Of a stretch of 47,788 nt of DNA, positions 40,226 through 47,788 are shown piece after piece. The notes below the pieces were generated by a model. It saw only the letters and a list, made by a program, of their open reading frames with translations. It was not told the DNA's origin and searched no databases. The stretch covers positions 1-47,788 of the forward strand of contig JADMJV010000142.1 in assembly GCA_018780265.1 (NCBI GenBank), given 5' to 3'. Numbering within the stretch: the first letter of the stretch is position 1; each line of letters opens with the position of its first letter. The translations under genes and the position numbers were made by a program. Source of the stretch: a bacterium (lineage in GTDB: Bacteria; Vulcanimicrobiota; Xenobia; Xenobiales; JADMJV01).

Positions 40226-42766
40226 ATGAAAAGAATTCCATTCCTTCTCTCTCTCCTATGTTGGATGAAGTCCCCCGGTAATCGTTGGTGGCTGGCCCTG
40301 TTTGTGGCCGCTCCGGCGCTGGTGGTGCTGGCTCTGCAGCGGATTCTCCGACCCGGGTACCAATTTGTTGGCAACGACGCGGACCTGACCCAATACTGGA
40401 TTTACAGTTGCAAATACATTCGGCTTTGGCTGTACGCAGGCGCATACCCGTTGTGGAATCCCTATGTGGGTGCCGGTGTACCCCTGGACAAACCCGAAGA
40501 ATTCTATTTATCGGCAATTCACCTCGGGCAGAGTCTCCTGCCGCCTTTCGAGAAGTCCCTGGATTTTCTCTTGGTCGCTCACGCACTATTGCTGACGGTA
40601 TCGACCACGGCCTTTTTGCGGAGTTATGGATCCTCCACGTTGGCAGCTCTGGCCGGAGGAGTGGCCTTTGCTTTGACGGGAACTCCCAATGCACAATTGT
40701 TTGCAGGGCACGTGAGCCTGTATTGTGCTCTGGCCTGGACCTCGGCCGTTTTGGTTAGCTTGAAATGGGCGCTGGAGCGGAAGGGAATGGCCTGGACATT
40801 GCTGTACAGTGTTCTGTTGGCCATCGTTTACAGCTACGGCTCTCTGCAAGGGTTTTACCTCGTCAATCTCTTGAGCTGGCTCTGGTTCGGTCTTCATCTC
40901 TTGCTGGGCAACTCACAGCCGGTTCAACCGCTGGGAACGATATCCCAGGCGGATGAAACCATGCTCCCACGGGACTTGGGCCGGATTTGGTGGTCCCAGC
41001 GAGTACGAGACCTCGGATTTGCTTTCCTTAAGCTTACGTTCGCGTATGCCGTCACCTTTCACCTATGTTGGTGTTATTGGAGTCCTCAGCTCTCCAGCGG
41101 AGGATATGCCGCAGTAGACAAACTTGACGCGGCCTGCGCATCCCCGCTGTGCTGGATCGGTTTGTTCGTTCCTCACTTTTTTCTCGGGTCCGGTCAAATG
41201 TATAGCTGGAGCGGCTTTCCCGGATGGGAAGGGGCTCCCGGCATCGGCGGGAGTTTTATTTTCTTATTTCCTCTGGCTTTGAGCCTGGGGGGAGGAGCTC
41301 GGCGGCAACTGATTGTGCCTGCTCTGATGGTGTTGTTTGGGGCTTTGATTGGGTCAGGTCGATGGTTGCCTTTTTTCGATATCTACTCTCACCTCGACCC
41401 ATGGGTCGATCTGTTTGAAGTGCCATCTCGAATGCTGCTTATCAGCAATTTTGGCCTCTCGGTTCTGCTGTCCTGGTCTCTTCAGCAGCTATCGCAGCAT
41501 CAATGGGAAATTACTTCACGGGCACAAAAGCTACTGTCCTATCTGGCGGCAGGGATCGGACTTGTTTGGGTGGTGTCCTATTATGCCCCCGCCGACACTG
41601 TGCTATGGGTCTGGTTCGTCGAGCAGGCGCAGAAGGCGCTCAATGGCAGCGTGGCTGCTCCCGTTTCCGTAAGTGAGTACTATGTATTAGAGTGGACTCG
41701 CTTCAGCGGAGAAGTGATGCTATGTTTGGCCTTGATCTACAGTTTTGTTAGACTATCGGGGAGCCTCAGGCGGGTGGCGGTTAGCCTACTTTTAGCCGTG
41801 GATCTGCTGAGTTACCCGTCCCCATATTTGAATTTGCGTCCCCATGAAGATTTGAATACGCCAGATTATGCGGTTACAATGTTTCGAGAAAAGGGTCTCG
41901 ACGGATTGGTTTTCAATCGCTTCGAGCCGCGTTGGGCGGGACAACTCCAGTTGCTTCGCCAGCACGAAGTTGTCGATTTTCGCCAGATATGGCCCGGGGA
42001 GTTGCGCTCCATCATTCAGTGGGTGCTTCACGAATTGCCGGCCATGGAAGGGTCTGACAATGACAAACTGGAGCGTCCCAACGTGCTGAATCGAATGATG
42101 GGCGTTCAGGTTTATCTTCAAACTTTAAACGGTCTGCCCGAAATCAAGAAGGATCCAACTTACGAGAGTTTTACCGTATACTCAGTTGAAGCTCAGAACT
42201 TTTGCGCGGTTGTGGACCCCTTCTGTAGGACCCGGGTATATTTATCCAGGAACACGCTGCGCGTGCAGGGGTTTAGGGATTTTGCGCGCGAAATTCAAGA
42301 TGTCGAGAAATTTCATGCGGTGGTCAACTTTGCCACAGTCCGTTGTTACGAAGCAATGGCTGAACTATTTCGAACGCGAGGGTGGCAGCGCCAGTACCAA
42401 CTGGACCCGGCTGTGGAGGAGAAGTGCTGGATCGTCAAAGAAGTCCCAAACGAAGTTCATGTGGCCTGCTTACTTCAAGCCCCTGCAATGGTTGTCCTCA
42501 ATGCCAGCTATTCGGAACGCTGGAAAGTCGCGGTCGACGGTGTCCAAGAAGAACTTCTGCCTGCTCAAATGGGCTTGAATCGGGGAGTTCTCGTTGATCG
42601 TGGCTCCCACCAAATCGTATTCTTTCTCGCTCACAAAGAGTTAGATCAGGCCATTGCCTATAGCAAACGGGCTCTGCTGTTGCTGGCGCTGGTGGCAACA
42701 GCGTTGATTGGCCACGGCTGGGTCTCTCGTCTCCTGCAAGCGGAGGCGGATCCGCCGTGCAATTGA
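40226..42766 (+). CDS. YfhO-like polytopic membrane protein
   Basis: 846 aa from ATG 40226. About 12-13 membrane helices. The early extracytoplasmic segment QFVGNDADLTQYWIY and YPLWNPYVGAGVPL resembles the YfhO family, and the C-terminal soluble domain ends SYSERWKVAVDG, a variant of its pGWkayvDG motif. YfhO proteins assist glycosylation of teichoic-acid-like polymers as GT-C-type transferases. It is coupled to the DUF2723 gene by a 10-base overlap. The transferred sugar is unknown. Confidence 0.62.
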   Translation: MKRIPFLLSLLCWMKSPGNRWWLALFVAAPALVVLALQRILRPGYQFVGNDADLTQYWIYSCKYIRLWLYAGAYPLWNPYVGAGVPLDKPEEFYLSAIHLGQSLLPPFEKSLDFLLVAHALLLTVSTTAFLRSYGSSTLAALAGGVAFALTGTPNAQLFAGHVSLYCALAWTSAVLVSLKWALERKGMAWTLLYSVLLAIVYSYGSLQGFYLVNLLSWLWFGLHLLLGNSQPVQPLGTISQADETMLPRDLGRIWWSQRVRDLGFAFLKLTFAYAVTFHLCWCYWSPQLSSGGYAAVDKLDAACASPLCWIGLFVPHFFLGSGQMYSWSGFPGWEGAPGIGGSFIFLFPLALSLGGGARRQLIVPALMVLFGALIGSGRWLPFFDIYSHLDPWVDLFEVPSRMLLISNFGLSVLLSWSLQQLSQHQWEITSRAQKLLSYLAAGIGLVWVVSYYAPADTVLWVWFVEQAQKALNGSVAAPVSVSEYYVLEWTRFSGEVMLCLALIYSFVRLSGSLRRVAVSLLLAVDLLSYPSPYLNLRPHEDLNTPDYAVTMFREKGLDGLVFNRFEPRWAGQLQLLRQHEVVDFRQIWPGELRSIIQWVLHELPAMEGSDNDKLERPNVLNRMMGVQVYLQTLNGLPEIKKDPTYESFTVYSVEAQNFCAVVDPFCRTRVYLSRNTLRVQGFRDFAREIQDVEKFHAVVNFATVRCYEAMAELFRTRGWQRQYQLDPAVEEKCWIVKEVPNEVHVACLLQAPAMVVLNASYSERWKVAVDGVQEELLPAQMGLNRGVLVDRGSHQIVFFLAHKELDQAIAYSKRALLLLALVATALIGHGWVSRLLQAEADPPCN

Positions 42767-44808
42767 AGGATTTTCTCCGTGACCTTTTCTACCGGTCCAA
42801 GGATGATGTCAAGGCCGCGCTACCGGTCTGTCGGAGTTCTCGCAAGGACGTATGGCTGGTAGCGCTCTCCTGTAGTATCTTTTTCCTCCTGCTCTACAGC
42901 TATACCGTGGCTCCGTCTCTGGCCATGTGCCATGACACGGGTGAACTCACGACGGCCTGCGTTATTCAGGGGGTGCCTCACTCCCCAGGCTATCCCCTGT
43001 TTGTAGCCGTGGGCTGGCTGGCGCAGCAGTTGCCAATCGGTAGCGAACCTGCCTACCGCTTAAATCTGATGTGCGCCTGGCAACTGGCACTGGGCATGGG
43101 CTTCCTGGGGGCCACCCTGTGCCTGGCCACCCGCCCGTTTCCCGCCGTGATAGCCACGCTTCTGACAGGAATGTCTACCGCAATCTGGCGACAGGCCGTG
43201 GTGACGGAGGTCTTTGCGATGCACCTCCTGCTTCTCAGTGTCCTGTTCTGGCTGGCTTTGCTATGGGAGCATAGCGAGGATGTCCGCAGGCGCGAGATTG
43301 TCCTGTGCGCCTCGTTTGTGCTGGGCTGCTGTCTGGCCCATCAGCATATTATTGCTCTGGCCGCACCCGCATTCGTCATCTACGGGGCCTTGGCCAAAGG
43401 TCGGGGAAGATGCTGGGGATTCAGCTGGCTCAATCTTCCCATTTTGTTGCTCAGCATGGCTTTGCCGTACGCTCTGCAGGCATACTTTGCGCATCAGAAG
43501 CCTCCTTTAAACTGGGAGGACGTGACCACTTGGGGGCGTTTGAGAGACCATTTTCTCCGCAAGTCATATGGAACGGGATTACTCAATCCGGCATCCCTGA
43601 ATTATGACCATCGGGCAGGTCAAGCTCAAGTCACAGCCTATCTTATCAATGTGGCGCGGAACTACTTCCCCTTTCCCAGTTTTGTGCTGCTCGGATGGTC
43701 GATCGACCGATATTTCCGGGGACCCCGTTCGGCTCGGATGGTTCTGTTTTGGGGGATAGCCCTGCTCTACGGCCCGGTGTTTGCCTTGATGGGCAATCAG
43801 CCATCCGAGGAATTCTATTGGGATATGATGGAGCGCTTTTATACCAGTTCCATGCTGGGTCTGGGAGGGGCCGTGGCCCTTGGGATCGATTGGGTGCTCC
43901 AGTCAAACTGGTCTCATAGGCGTTTCTTATTCGTCTGCTTGAGCTTCTTACCCCTGCAGGCCTGCGTGCTGAACTATTCCAAATGTAGCCAGCGCGGACA
44001 ATACCACGCAGTGGATGCCACGATTGCGATGGTCCATACTGTCCCAATCCGTTCCGCGTTTGTGGTGGGAGGCGACCTGCCAGCTGGCGTGGTCGACTAC
44101 CTACGATACGTGAAAGGGGAGTTTTCGGATCGGCTGTTCATTTATCCCGGTATGGTGGGTGGAACCTGGTACCGGGAACGACTGCCAGTGGGTGTAGCTT
44201 TGGCAGCAGAAAGGGGCGGCAAGGATGGAGGAGGTCAGCAGGGGGCGTTGGAGGGGATATTCGTCTATCTGGGCAAGCGAGGTTGGAATCTCTACTGCAA
44301 CAACCTGAGCGTTCCGATTCGAGGTTTCTTTATTCGCCAGGGCATGCTGCATCGATTTTACCCAGATGCCAAGAGTGGCCCGTTGAAGGCTCACCTGGTG
44401 CCGGAGTTAAAGAGAATTTTCGAGGTGTTGGACGCTAGCCCGCGACGCGGTAACTACAAGATGGACTGGCGTCAGAATTACTGGATTCGCTATTGCATCA
44501 CTCAGTGGATCGACGCCTTTCAAGATCTGGCCCACCAATTGTCGGACAGCGAGCCCGAGGTGGCCATTCGAGCCTGGAGTCGGGTCGCCGAGATGGAGGA
44601 AACCCCTGGCCTTGAAACCTATCTGCAGAGAGGCGTCCTACACAGCCGCCTGAAGCAACACAAGGAGGCCCTGGCAGATTTCAAGATCGCCCTCCGAGTT
44701 CTCCCTCGCTCGCGCCCGGCACTGCAGGGATTAATCAACAGCTACCTCGCCTTGGGCGATGAAACGAAGGCCCGCCGATACCAAAAGCAGCTGGAATCCC
44801 TTCCCTAA
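42757..44808 (+). CDS. DUF2723 (TMEM260-like) membrane protein with C-terminal TPR
   Basis: 683 aa from a GTG with GGAGG 10 bases upstream. CHDTGELTTACVIQGVPHSPGYPLFVAVGWL is the DUF2723 signature, followed by about 12 membrane helices. The C-terminal 90 residues (LETYLQRGVLHSRLKQHKEALADFKIALRVLP) are TPR units. Related human TMEM260 is an O-mannosyltransferase; in bacteria a GT-C role in glycan or protein glycosylation is plausible but unproven. Confidence 0.78.
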   Translation: MQLKDFLRDLFYRSKDDVKAALPVCRSSRKDVWLVALSCSIFFLLLYSYTVAPSLAMCHDTGELTTACVIQGVPHSPGYPLFVAVGWLAQQLPIGSEPAYRLNLMCAWQLALGMGFLGATLCLATRPFPAVIATLLTGMSTAIWRQAVVTEVFAMHLLLLSVLFWLALLWEHSEDVRRREIVLCASFVLGCCLAHQHIIALAAPAFVIYGALAKGRGRCWGFSWLNLPILLLSMALPYALQAYFAHQKPPLNWEDVTTWGRLRDHFLRKSYGTGLLNPASLNYDHRAGQAQVTAYLINVARNYFPFPSFVLLGWSIDRYFRGPRSARMVLFWGIALLYGPVFALMGNQPSEEFYWDMMERFYTSSMLGLGGAVALGIDWVLQSNWSHRRFLFVCLSFLPLQACVLNYSKCSQRGQYHAVDATIAMVHTVPIRSAFVVGGDLPAGVVDYLRYVKGEFSDRLFIYPGMVGGTWYRERLPVGVALAAERGGKDGGGQQGALEGIFVYLGKRGWNLYCNNLSVPIRGFFIRQGMLHRFYPDAKSGPLKAHLVPELKRIFEVLDASPRRGNYKMDWRQNYWIRYCITQWIDAFQDLAHQLSDSEPEVAIRAWSRVAEMEETPGLETYLQRGVLHSRLKQHKEALADFKIALRVLPRSRPALQGLINSYLALGDETKARRYQKQLESLP

Positions 44809-45139
44809 AAGTACTCACTCCTCCACCCGCGTACAGGTGTCAAGCAGAGAGATCATGAAAAGCCCGTCATGGCTAAAAATAGGGCTCCAAAAAAGTTCAA
44901 ATTCGGACCCGACTTCCCGCTCCCTCCAGCCGCAACGACTGGGGCAGATCGATATAAAATCCATCCACGCGAGGTTCTGGAGAACGCTCCCAGCACACGC
45001 ATGACCAATGCGAACCAAGCCTCTAGGCCGTGGCCAAGCACCATGTCACCGGCAAAAGCGCACCTAATCTTGACTGGGTCAGACGAGTTCCAGGTCAGGC
45101 TGCCCGAGGGAGTGCCTACGTTGGACTGTCCGCCAAAAT
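44809..45139. other. 331-bp gap without supported gene
   Basis: Short open frames on both strands, none with recognisable motifs; a minus-strand frame of about 64 codons looks membrane-like (FALVMRVLGAFSR) but lacks a ribosome-binding site. Possibly decayed sequence. Confidence 0.45.
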
Positions 45140-45171
45140 CCTAACCCCACTCATTTCATGGTGAGGTTAGG
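45140..45171 (-). terminator. Stem-loop over the pilin stop codon
   Basis: CCTAACC/GGTTAGG arms with further CAC/GTG pairing after one mismatch, then ATTTTGG on the minus strand. Short T-tract, so weak terminator. Confidence 0.45.
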
Positions 45172-46080
45172 GAGCTGGATGTTGGTCGTCATCTCCACAT
45201 ATTGTAGGCGAGTCTGATTGCTCGTCCCGAGGCGACTTCCCCCAAATCCCGCTCGATGCATGGTCGCACCATCGGTGAGACGATTCAGATTTTCTGGGTC
45301 CCGGTTGTAGATACGCACACGCATCAGAACGACGTTCGAGGCATAAGCATTAAAACTGAGAAGGTGCACATTGGGTGCCAGAACGGTTCGGGTCATGGCG
45401 GAGTAGGGCGTGCCGGAGTCCGGCAAGAAGGTGTTCAAACTAACGCCATGATAGCTTGTTGACGAGCCAGACGTGTTGTTGTTGGGGTCGCCAGACTCTC
45501 CGTATGTCAGGCGCTCTAAAACCACCGCCCGAGGCGGAATGGCGCGCCCCCCCGTCCGACTCTTGTGCGTGTACGGGGTACTGGGTAACGGATTCCAGGA
45601 GATACGGTAACGATACAGGCTGGGATAGCGCAAAATGGGAGAAGTGAAGGCCACCTCGTTTTCATAGATGGTCCGAGGGGTTAACGAGTCTCCGATATAG
45701 GCGGCGCTAGTACTGTCGGTGACGTTCCAGGTCGCGCCTTTTGAGGGATGCGGAGTGAAGCATATCGAACTCACAAAGTCGCATTCATAGATCTCGGTGT
45801 CTGGCTCATAGGTGAAGTTCGGGTGATAAAAGGGGCTGGAGGAACTGATTTGCGGATTGGGAGGGCAAGCCGTCTTCAGATACTGCGTGATCCGATCAGA
45901 GGTTGTCCTGACCTTTTGAGAAAGAGTCATATGACCCGAACTGTGCTGAAACTCCGTCTGAGCACTCAGATACAATTGAAGAGTCACCAAACTCACCACG
46001 CTGAGTAATCCCATGCTTACCATCAGTTCAGCCAGCGTAACACCGGCCTGGGCTCTAGGTCGCTGCATCTTTTGCATCAC
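45151..46080 (-). CDS. PilW-like prepilin
   Basis: 309 aa. Basic leader MMQKMQRPRAQAG, cleavage before VTLAE (Glu at +5), then hydrophobic helix LMVSMGLLSVVSLVTLQLYL. The mature region is Ser/Thr/Tyr-rich beta structure with two Cys pairs (TACPPN, YECDFVSSIC). PilW-like minor pilins help start pilus assembly. It lies 11 bp downstream of another prepilin gene on the same strand. Confidence 0.8.
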   Translation of the reverse strand: MMQKMQRPRAQAGVTLAELMVSMGLLSVVSLVTLQLYLSAQTEFQHSSGHMTLSQKVRTTSDRITQYLKTACPPNPQISSSSPFYHPNFTYEPDTEIYECDFVSSICFTPHPSKGATWNVTDSTSAAYIGDSLTPRTIYENEVAFTSPILRYPSLYRYRISWNPLPSTPYTHKSRTGGRAIPPRAVVLERLTYGESGDPNNNTSGSSTSYHGVSLNTFLPDSGTPYSAMTRTVLAPNVHLLSFNAYASNVVLMRVRIYNRDPENLNRLTDGATMHRAGFGGSRLGTSNQTRLQYVEMTTNIQLPNLTMK

Positions 46081-46091
46081 CTCTCGAAATT

Positions 46092-46616
46092 CTAATTACT
46101 AAAAGCTTCGGTTTGAATATTTTTCCAACCGGTCTTGTCTCTCCACCGAGTTGTTGCGATGATGTGCTTGAGACGACTATCGAAGGAACTGGTGGTCGTC
46201 GAAACCGGCTCAATGAAGACATGTAACTCGTAGCTAGGTGCTTCCGTAACAAACTTGGTGGCATCCCCCGAGGCCGGGTTACTATACCCGAAGTCGGTCA
46301 GTCTGAACCAAAAATTATCGCCGGTAACATAAAGGGGACGCCACGGCGCCGTCCCGTAGGGCACCGACATGTCGGCAGCTACCAGCGCCCCGACCTGAAA
46401 GTAGGTGTTAGGAAGTTGGTAGTTTCCGCCCAGGATGAGTTCGATGACCTTGCGGTTGACACCAATTGCAAAGGTGTTCGTTCGACCCAGGTCTGACGCG
46501 CGCAAGCCAAAGGCAATGGCTGCGATTGTTCCAAAAATTGCCACCGTTATCACTGCTATGGCGATCAATATTTCGAGAATGCTGAAACCTTGCCGTTTTG
46601 ATCGTCGATGTGACAT
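46092..46616 (-). CDS. PilV-like prepilin
   Basis: 174 aa from ATG 46616, with GAGGAG upstream; the frame is open 30 codons further without signal. MSHRRSKRQG|FSILEILIA shows ideal cleavage site and Glu at +5, then VITVAIFGTIAAIAFGL. Mature part is alpha/beta, ending in a soluble domain. First gene of the pilin pair. Confidence 0.8.
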   Translation of the reverse strand: MSHRRSKRQGFSILEILIAIAVITVAIFGTIAAIAFGLRASDLGRTNTFAIGVNRKVIELILGGNYQLPNTYFQVGALVAADMSVPYGTAPWRPLYVTGDNFWFRLTDFGYSNPASGDATKFVTEAPSYELHVFIEPVSTTTSSFDSRLKHIIATTRWRDKTGWKNIQTEAFSN

Positions 46617-46699
46617 TCGCCGAACTCTCCTCTGTTTACGCGTCACTTCTGATTTGGGGAAAAAGAACGATATGACGCGAGTTTCGCTCGCCAGTAAGT

Positions 46700-47029
46700 C
46701 TAACATGCAGAACCGTCAACTGCAACACATCCCATCCACAGCCGTTGATCTTCCGCTTGGATCCAAGGGCCTGTACTTAGAAATCGGATACCATCCTCGA
46801 TGAACCACTCCCGATAGGCAAGGTGCTCCCTCACGGGGCTCACCTCCTGGTTTTCCTCGACCAGCAGCGAAATCCAAGGAGGCACCAACTGGCGCCGTAA
46901 TGGGCCATCGGACGCACGGACAGCGACCTGAAAGGAAGTCAGTGCGAAAGGATGCCCTTGGGTTGTCGGGATTGACGGACGTGTACATTCTTCGCCCAAG
47001 AACCACATCCGGCTACACCAGACGGTCAC
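46700..47029 (-). CDS. Small protein coupled to glycosyltransferase gene
   Basis: 109 aa from a GTG (47029-47027) whose last two bases and next A form the TGA of the upstream glycosyltransferase (GTGA). Not recognised. It has conserved-looking SLLVEENQEVSPVREHLAYREW and RLWMG. The overlap is the main evidence; in its favour, the region between 46617 and 47025 has no other plausible gene. May instead be a fragment. Confidence 0.4.
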   Translation of the reverse strand: MTVWCSRMWFLGEECTRPSIPTTQGHPFALTSFQVAVRASDGPLRRQLVPPWISLLVEENQEVSPVREHLAYREWFIEDGIRFLSTGPWIQAEDQRLWMGCVAVDGSAC

Positions 47030-47788
47030 CGCTTGAACGGAAAGAACATCGCAAAGGAATAGACGACTCCTGCCACGAGCAGGTAGCGAACCCAGCGTGG
47101 GCACTCTTCGAGAGTGCAGGCCAATCCTATGGCGAGTGCCGGCAAACAAGGCAACATGTAGTAGAGGTAGCAAATTCGCCGGACTTTAAGCCAGGTAGCC
47201 AGAAGGGGCAGGTAGTTGGCAAAAAATAGGGAGAAGGCCAACAAAGCGGCCCGGTTTCCTTTGCACCCTCTCATTAGACAAAAACAAAGAACGAAAGGGG
47301 CAGCAGCTATTGTATACGGGCTCATAATTCCCCGGAACTGCACGCTGCTCAGGCTGTTGTCTCCTTTTAGCAAATTCACCGTCAGGTAGTCAAAACTCTT
47401 CTCATTGAGCCACCATTGCAGAGGCGTACTCTCAATTCCCTGGGGTCCAATCCCCTTTTCTCGAGAAAGGTGAGTGCCGAACTGGAGAATGTGTCGGACA
47501 TGACTAACGGGGTTCCTAAATTCTGTCCAGTAGCAGTCCAATGTTCCCAGGGCAACAAAAGTGAAAGAGAAGTAGAAGAGAGAGAGGACTCCGAGAGGCT
47601 TCCAGAAGCTTGAAAAGTCATTCATCCTATCTTTTCGGGACTTTCGTAGAAAAGACAAGCACTCAAAGAGAACGAGACCTCCGTAAGCGAACAGGCCGGA
47701 GATCTTACAGAGGGTAGCCAGCCCAAGGGCCACTCCTGCAAACTCTGGGTCTTTGCGCATATAGAGCCAGCACCCCAGCAGAGAGAAA
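47026..47788 (-). CDS. GT39-like membrane glycosyltransferase, 5' end outside window
   Basis: At least 253 aa, open to the window edge, so N-terminus is missing. The segment TLCKISGLFAYGGLVLFE is typical of the lumenal/periplasmic-to-membrane helices of PMT_2 (GT39) enzymes, followed by four to five more helices and ending VYSFAMFFPFKR. Catalytic first loop (DE motif) lies outside the window. Such enzymes use polyprenyl-phosphate sugar. Fits with the GT-C-like genes at 40226 and 42757. Confidence 0.7.
   Translation of the reverse strand, partial: FSLLGCWLYMRKDPEFAGVALGLATLCKISGLFAYGGLVLFECLSFLRKSRKDRMNDFSSFWKPLGVLSLFYFSFTFVALGTLDCYWTEFRNPVSHVRHILQFGTHLSREKGIGPQGIESTPLQWWLNEKSFDYLTVNLLKGDNSLSSVQFRGIMSPYTIAAAPFVLCFCLMRGCKGNRAALLAFSLFFANYLPLLATWLKVRRICYLYYMLPCLPALAIGLACTLEECPRWVRYLLVAGVVYSFAMFFPFKR

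Noticed and set aside
44869..45144. 91-codon plus-strand ORF
   Set aside because: No motif, weak start context, runs into the terminator-like stem of the convergent pilin gene.
1..47788. CRISPR arrays, rRNA, tRNA
   Set aside because: No regularly spaced short repeats, no rRNA-like blocks and no cloverleaf with the TTCGA T-loop context seen by eye.

Overview
The window reads as chromosomal DNA of a Gram-negative-type bacterium from a poorly sampled lineage. Supporting signs are a GC-rich left two thirds, densely packed short-overlap operons, many GTG/TTG starts, two sets of type IV minor-pilin-like genes, a PhoB/PhoR-like pair, poly(A) polymerase, kinesin-light-chain-type TPRs and Uma2 endonuclease paralogues. 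That mix occurs in several deep-branching phyla (for example Armatimonadota, Eremiobacterota, Planctomycetota, Melainabacteria). I cannot place it further without a search. No rRNA, tRNA or CRISPR array is visible.

Layout. 16-4324: a HisC-type aminotransferase and a 1056-aa protein that looks like a degenerate HSP90/GHKL fold fused to a TPR array. 4341-6853: three pilin-like genes. 6896-11039: a tightly coupled operon of a helical protein, two different BrxD/DUF2791-like P-loop ATPases, a stand-alone receiver and a lipoprotein. 11139-13046: an OPT transporter whose last 30 bp is repeated 1.5 kb downstream, with a four-gene toxin-antitoxin island between the copies. 14593-20860: a zinc-ribbon/HSP70-like ATPase, a GrpE-like partner, a long coiled-coil protein and a zinc-ribbon/beta-propeller protein. 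20864-25195: a sensor kinase whose H-box histidine is Gln, its PhoB-like regulator, a small HTH protein, rpiA and pcnB.

25265-33900 is an accessory belt: a PIN/RHH module, an orphan HTH antitoxin with a perfect 15-1-15 palindrome, a secreted protein, a TolB-like propeller, two tandem Uma2 genes with a TolB remnant between them, plsC, and a MazF-like module between 366-bp direct repeats that left broken copies of the neighbouring genes. 33935-37126 encodes a large membrane protein with an apparent threefold internal repeat. 37340-47788 is visibly less GC-rich. It holds a large PilX-like protein with a Ser/Thr-rich region, a strong terminator, two polytopic membrane proteins (YfhO-like and DUF2723), a second pilin pair, and a glycosyltransferase-39-like gene cut by the window edge.

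How it may work together (inference): the most interesting unit is the set of NTP-driven remodelling proteins spread over 1.1-20.9 kb. It comprises an HSP90-like/TPR protein, two BrxD-like ATPases, a receiver, an HSP70-like ATPase with its own GrpE-like factor, a coiled-coil scaffold and a zinc-ribbon propeller. No BREX methylase, PglZ or helicase is in the window. It could be an undescribed chaperone-assisted defence, signalling or surface-assembly system; the sequence does not decide which. Two separate toxin-antitoxin islands, each bounded by direct repeats of host gene sequence, show how such modules entered while restoring or duplicating the target gene.
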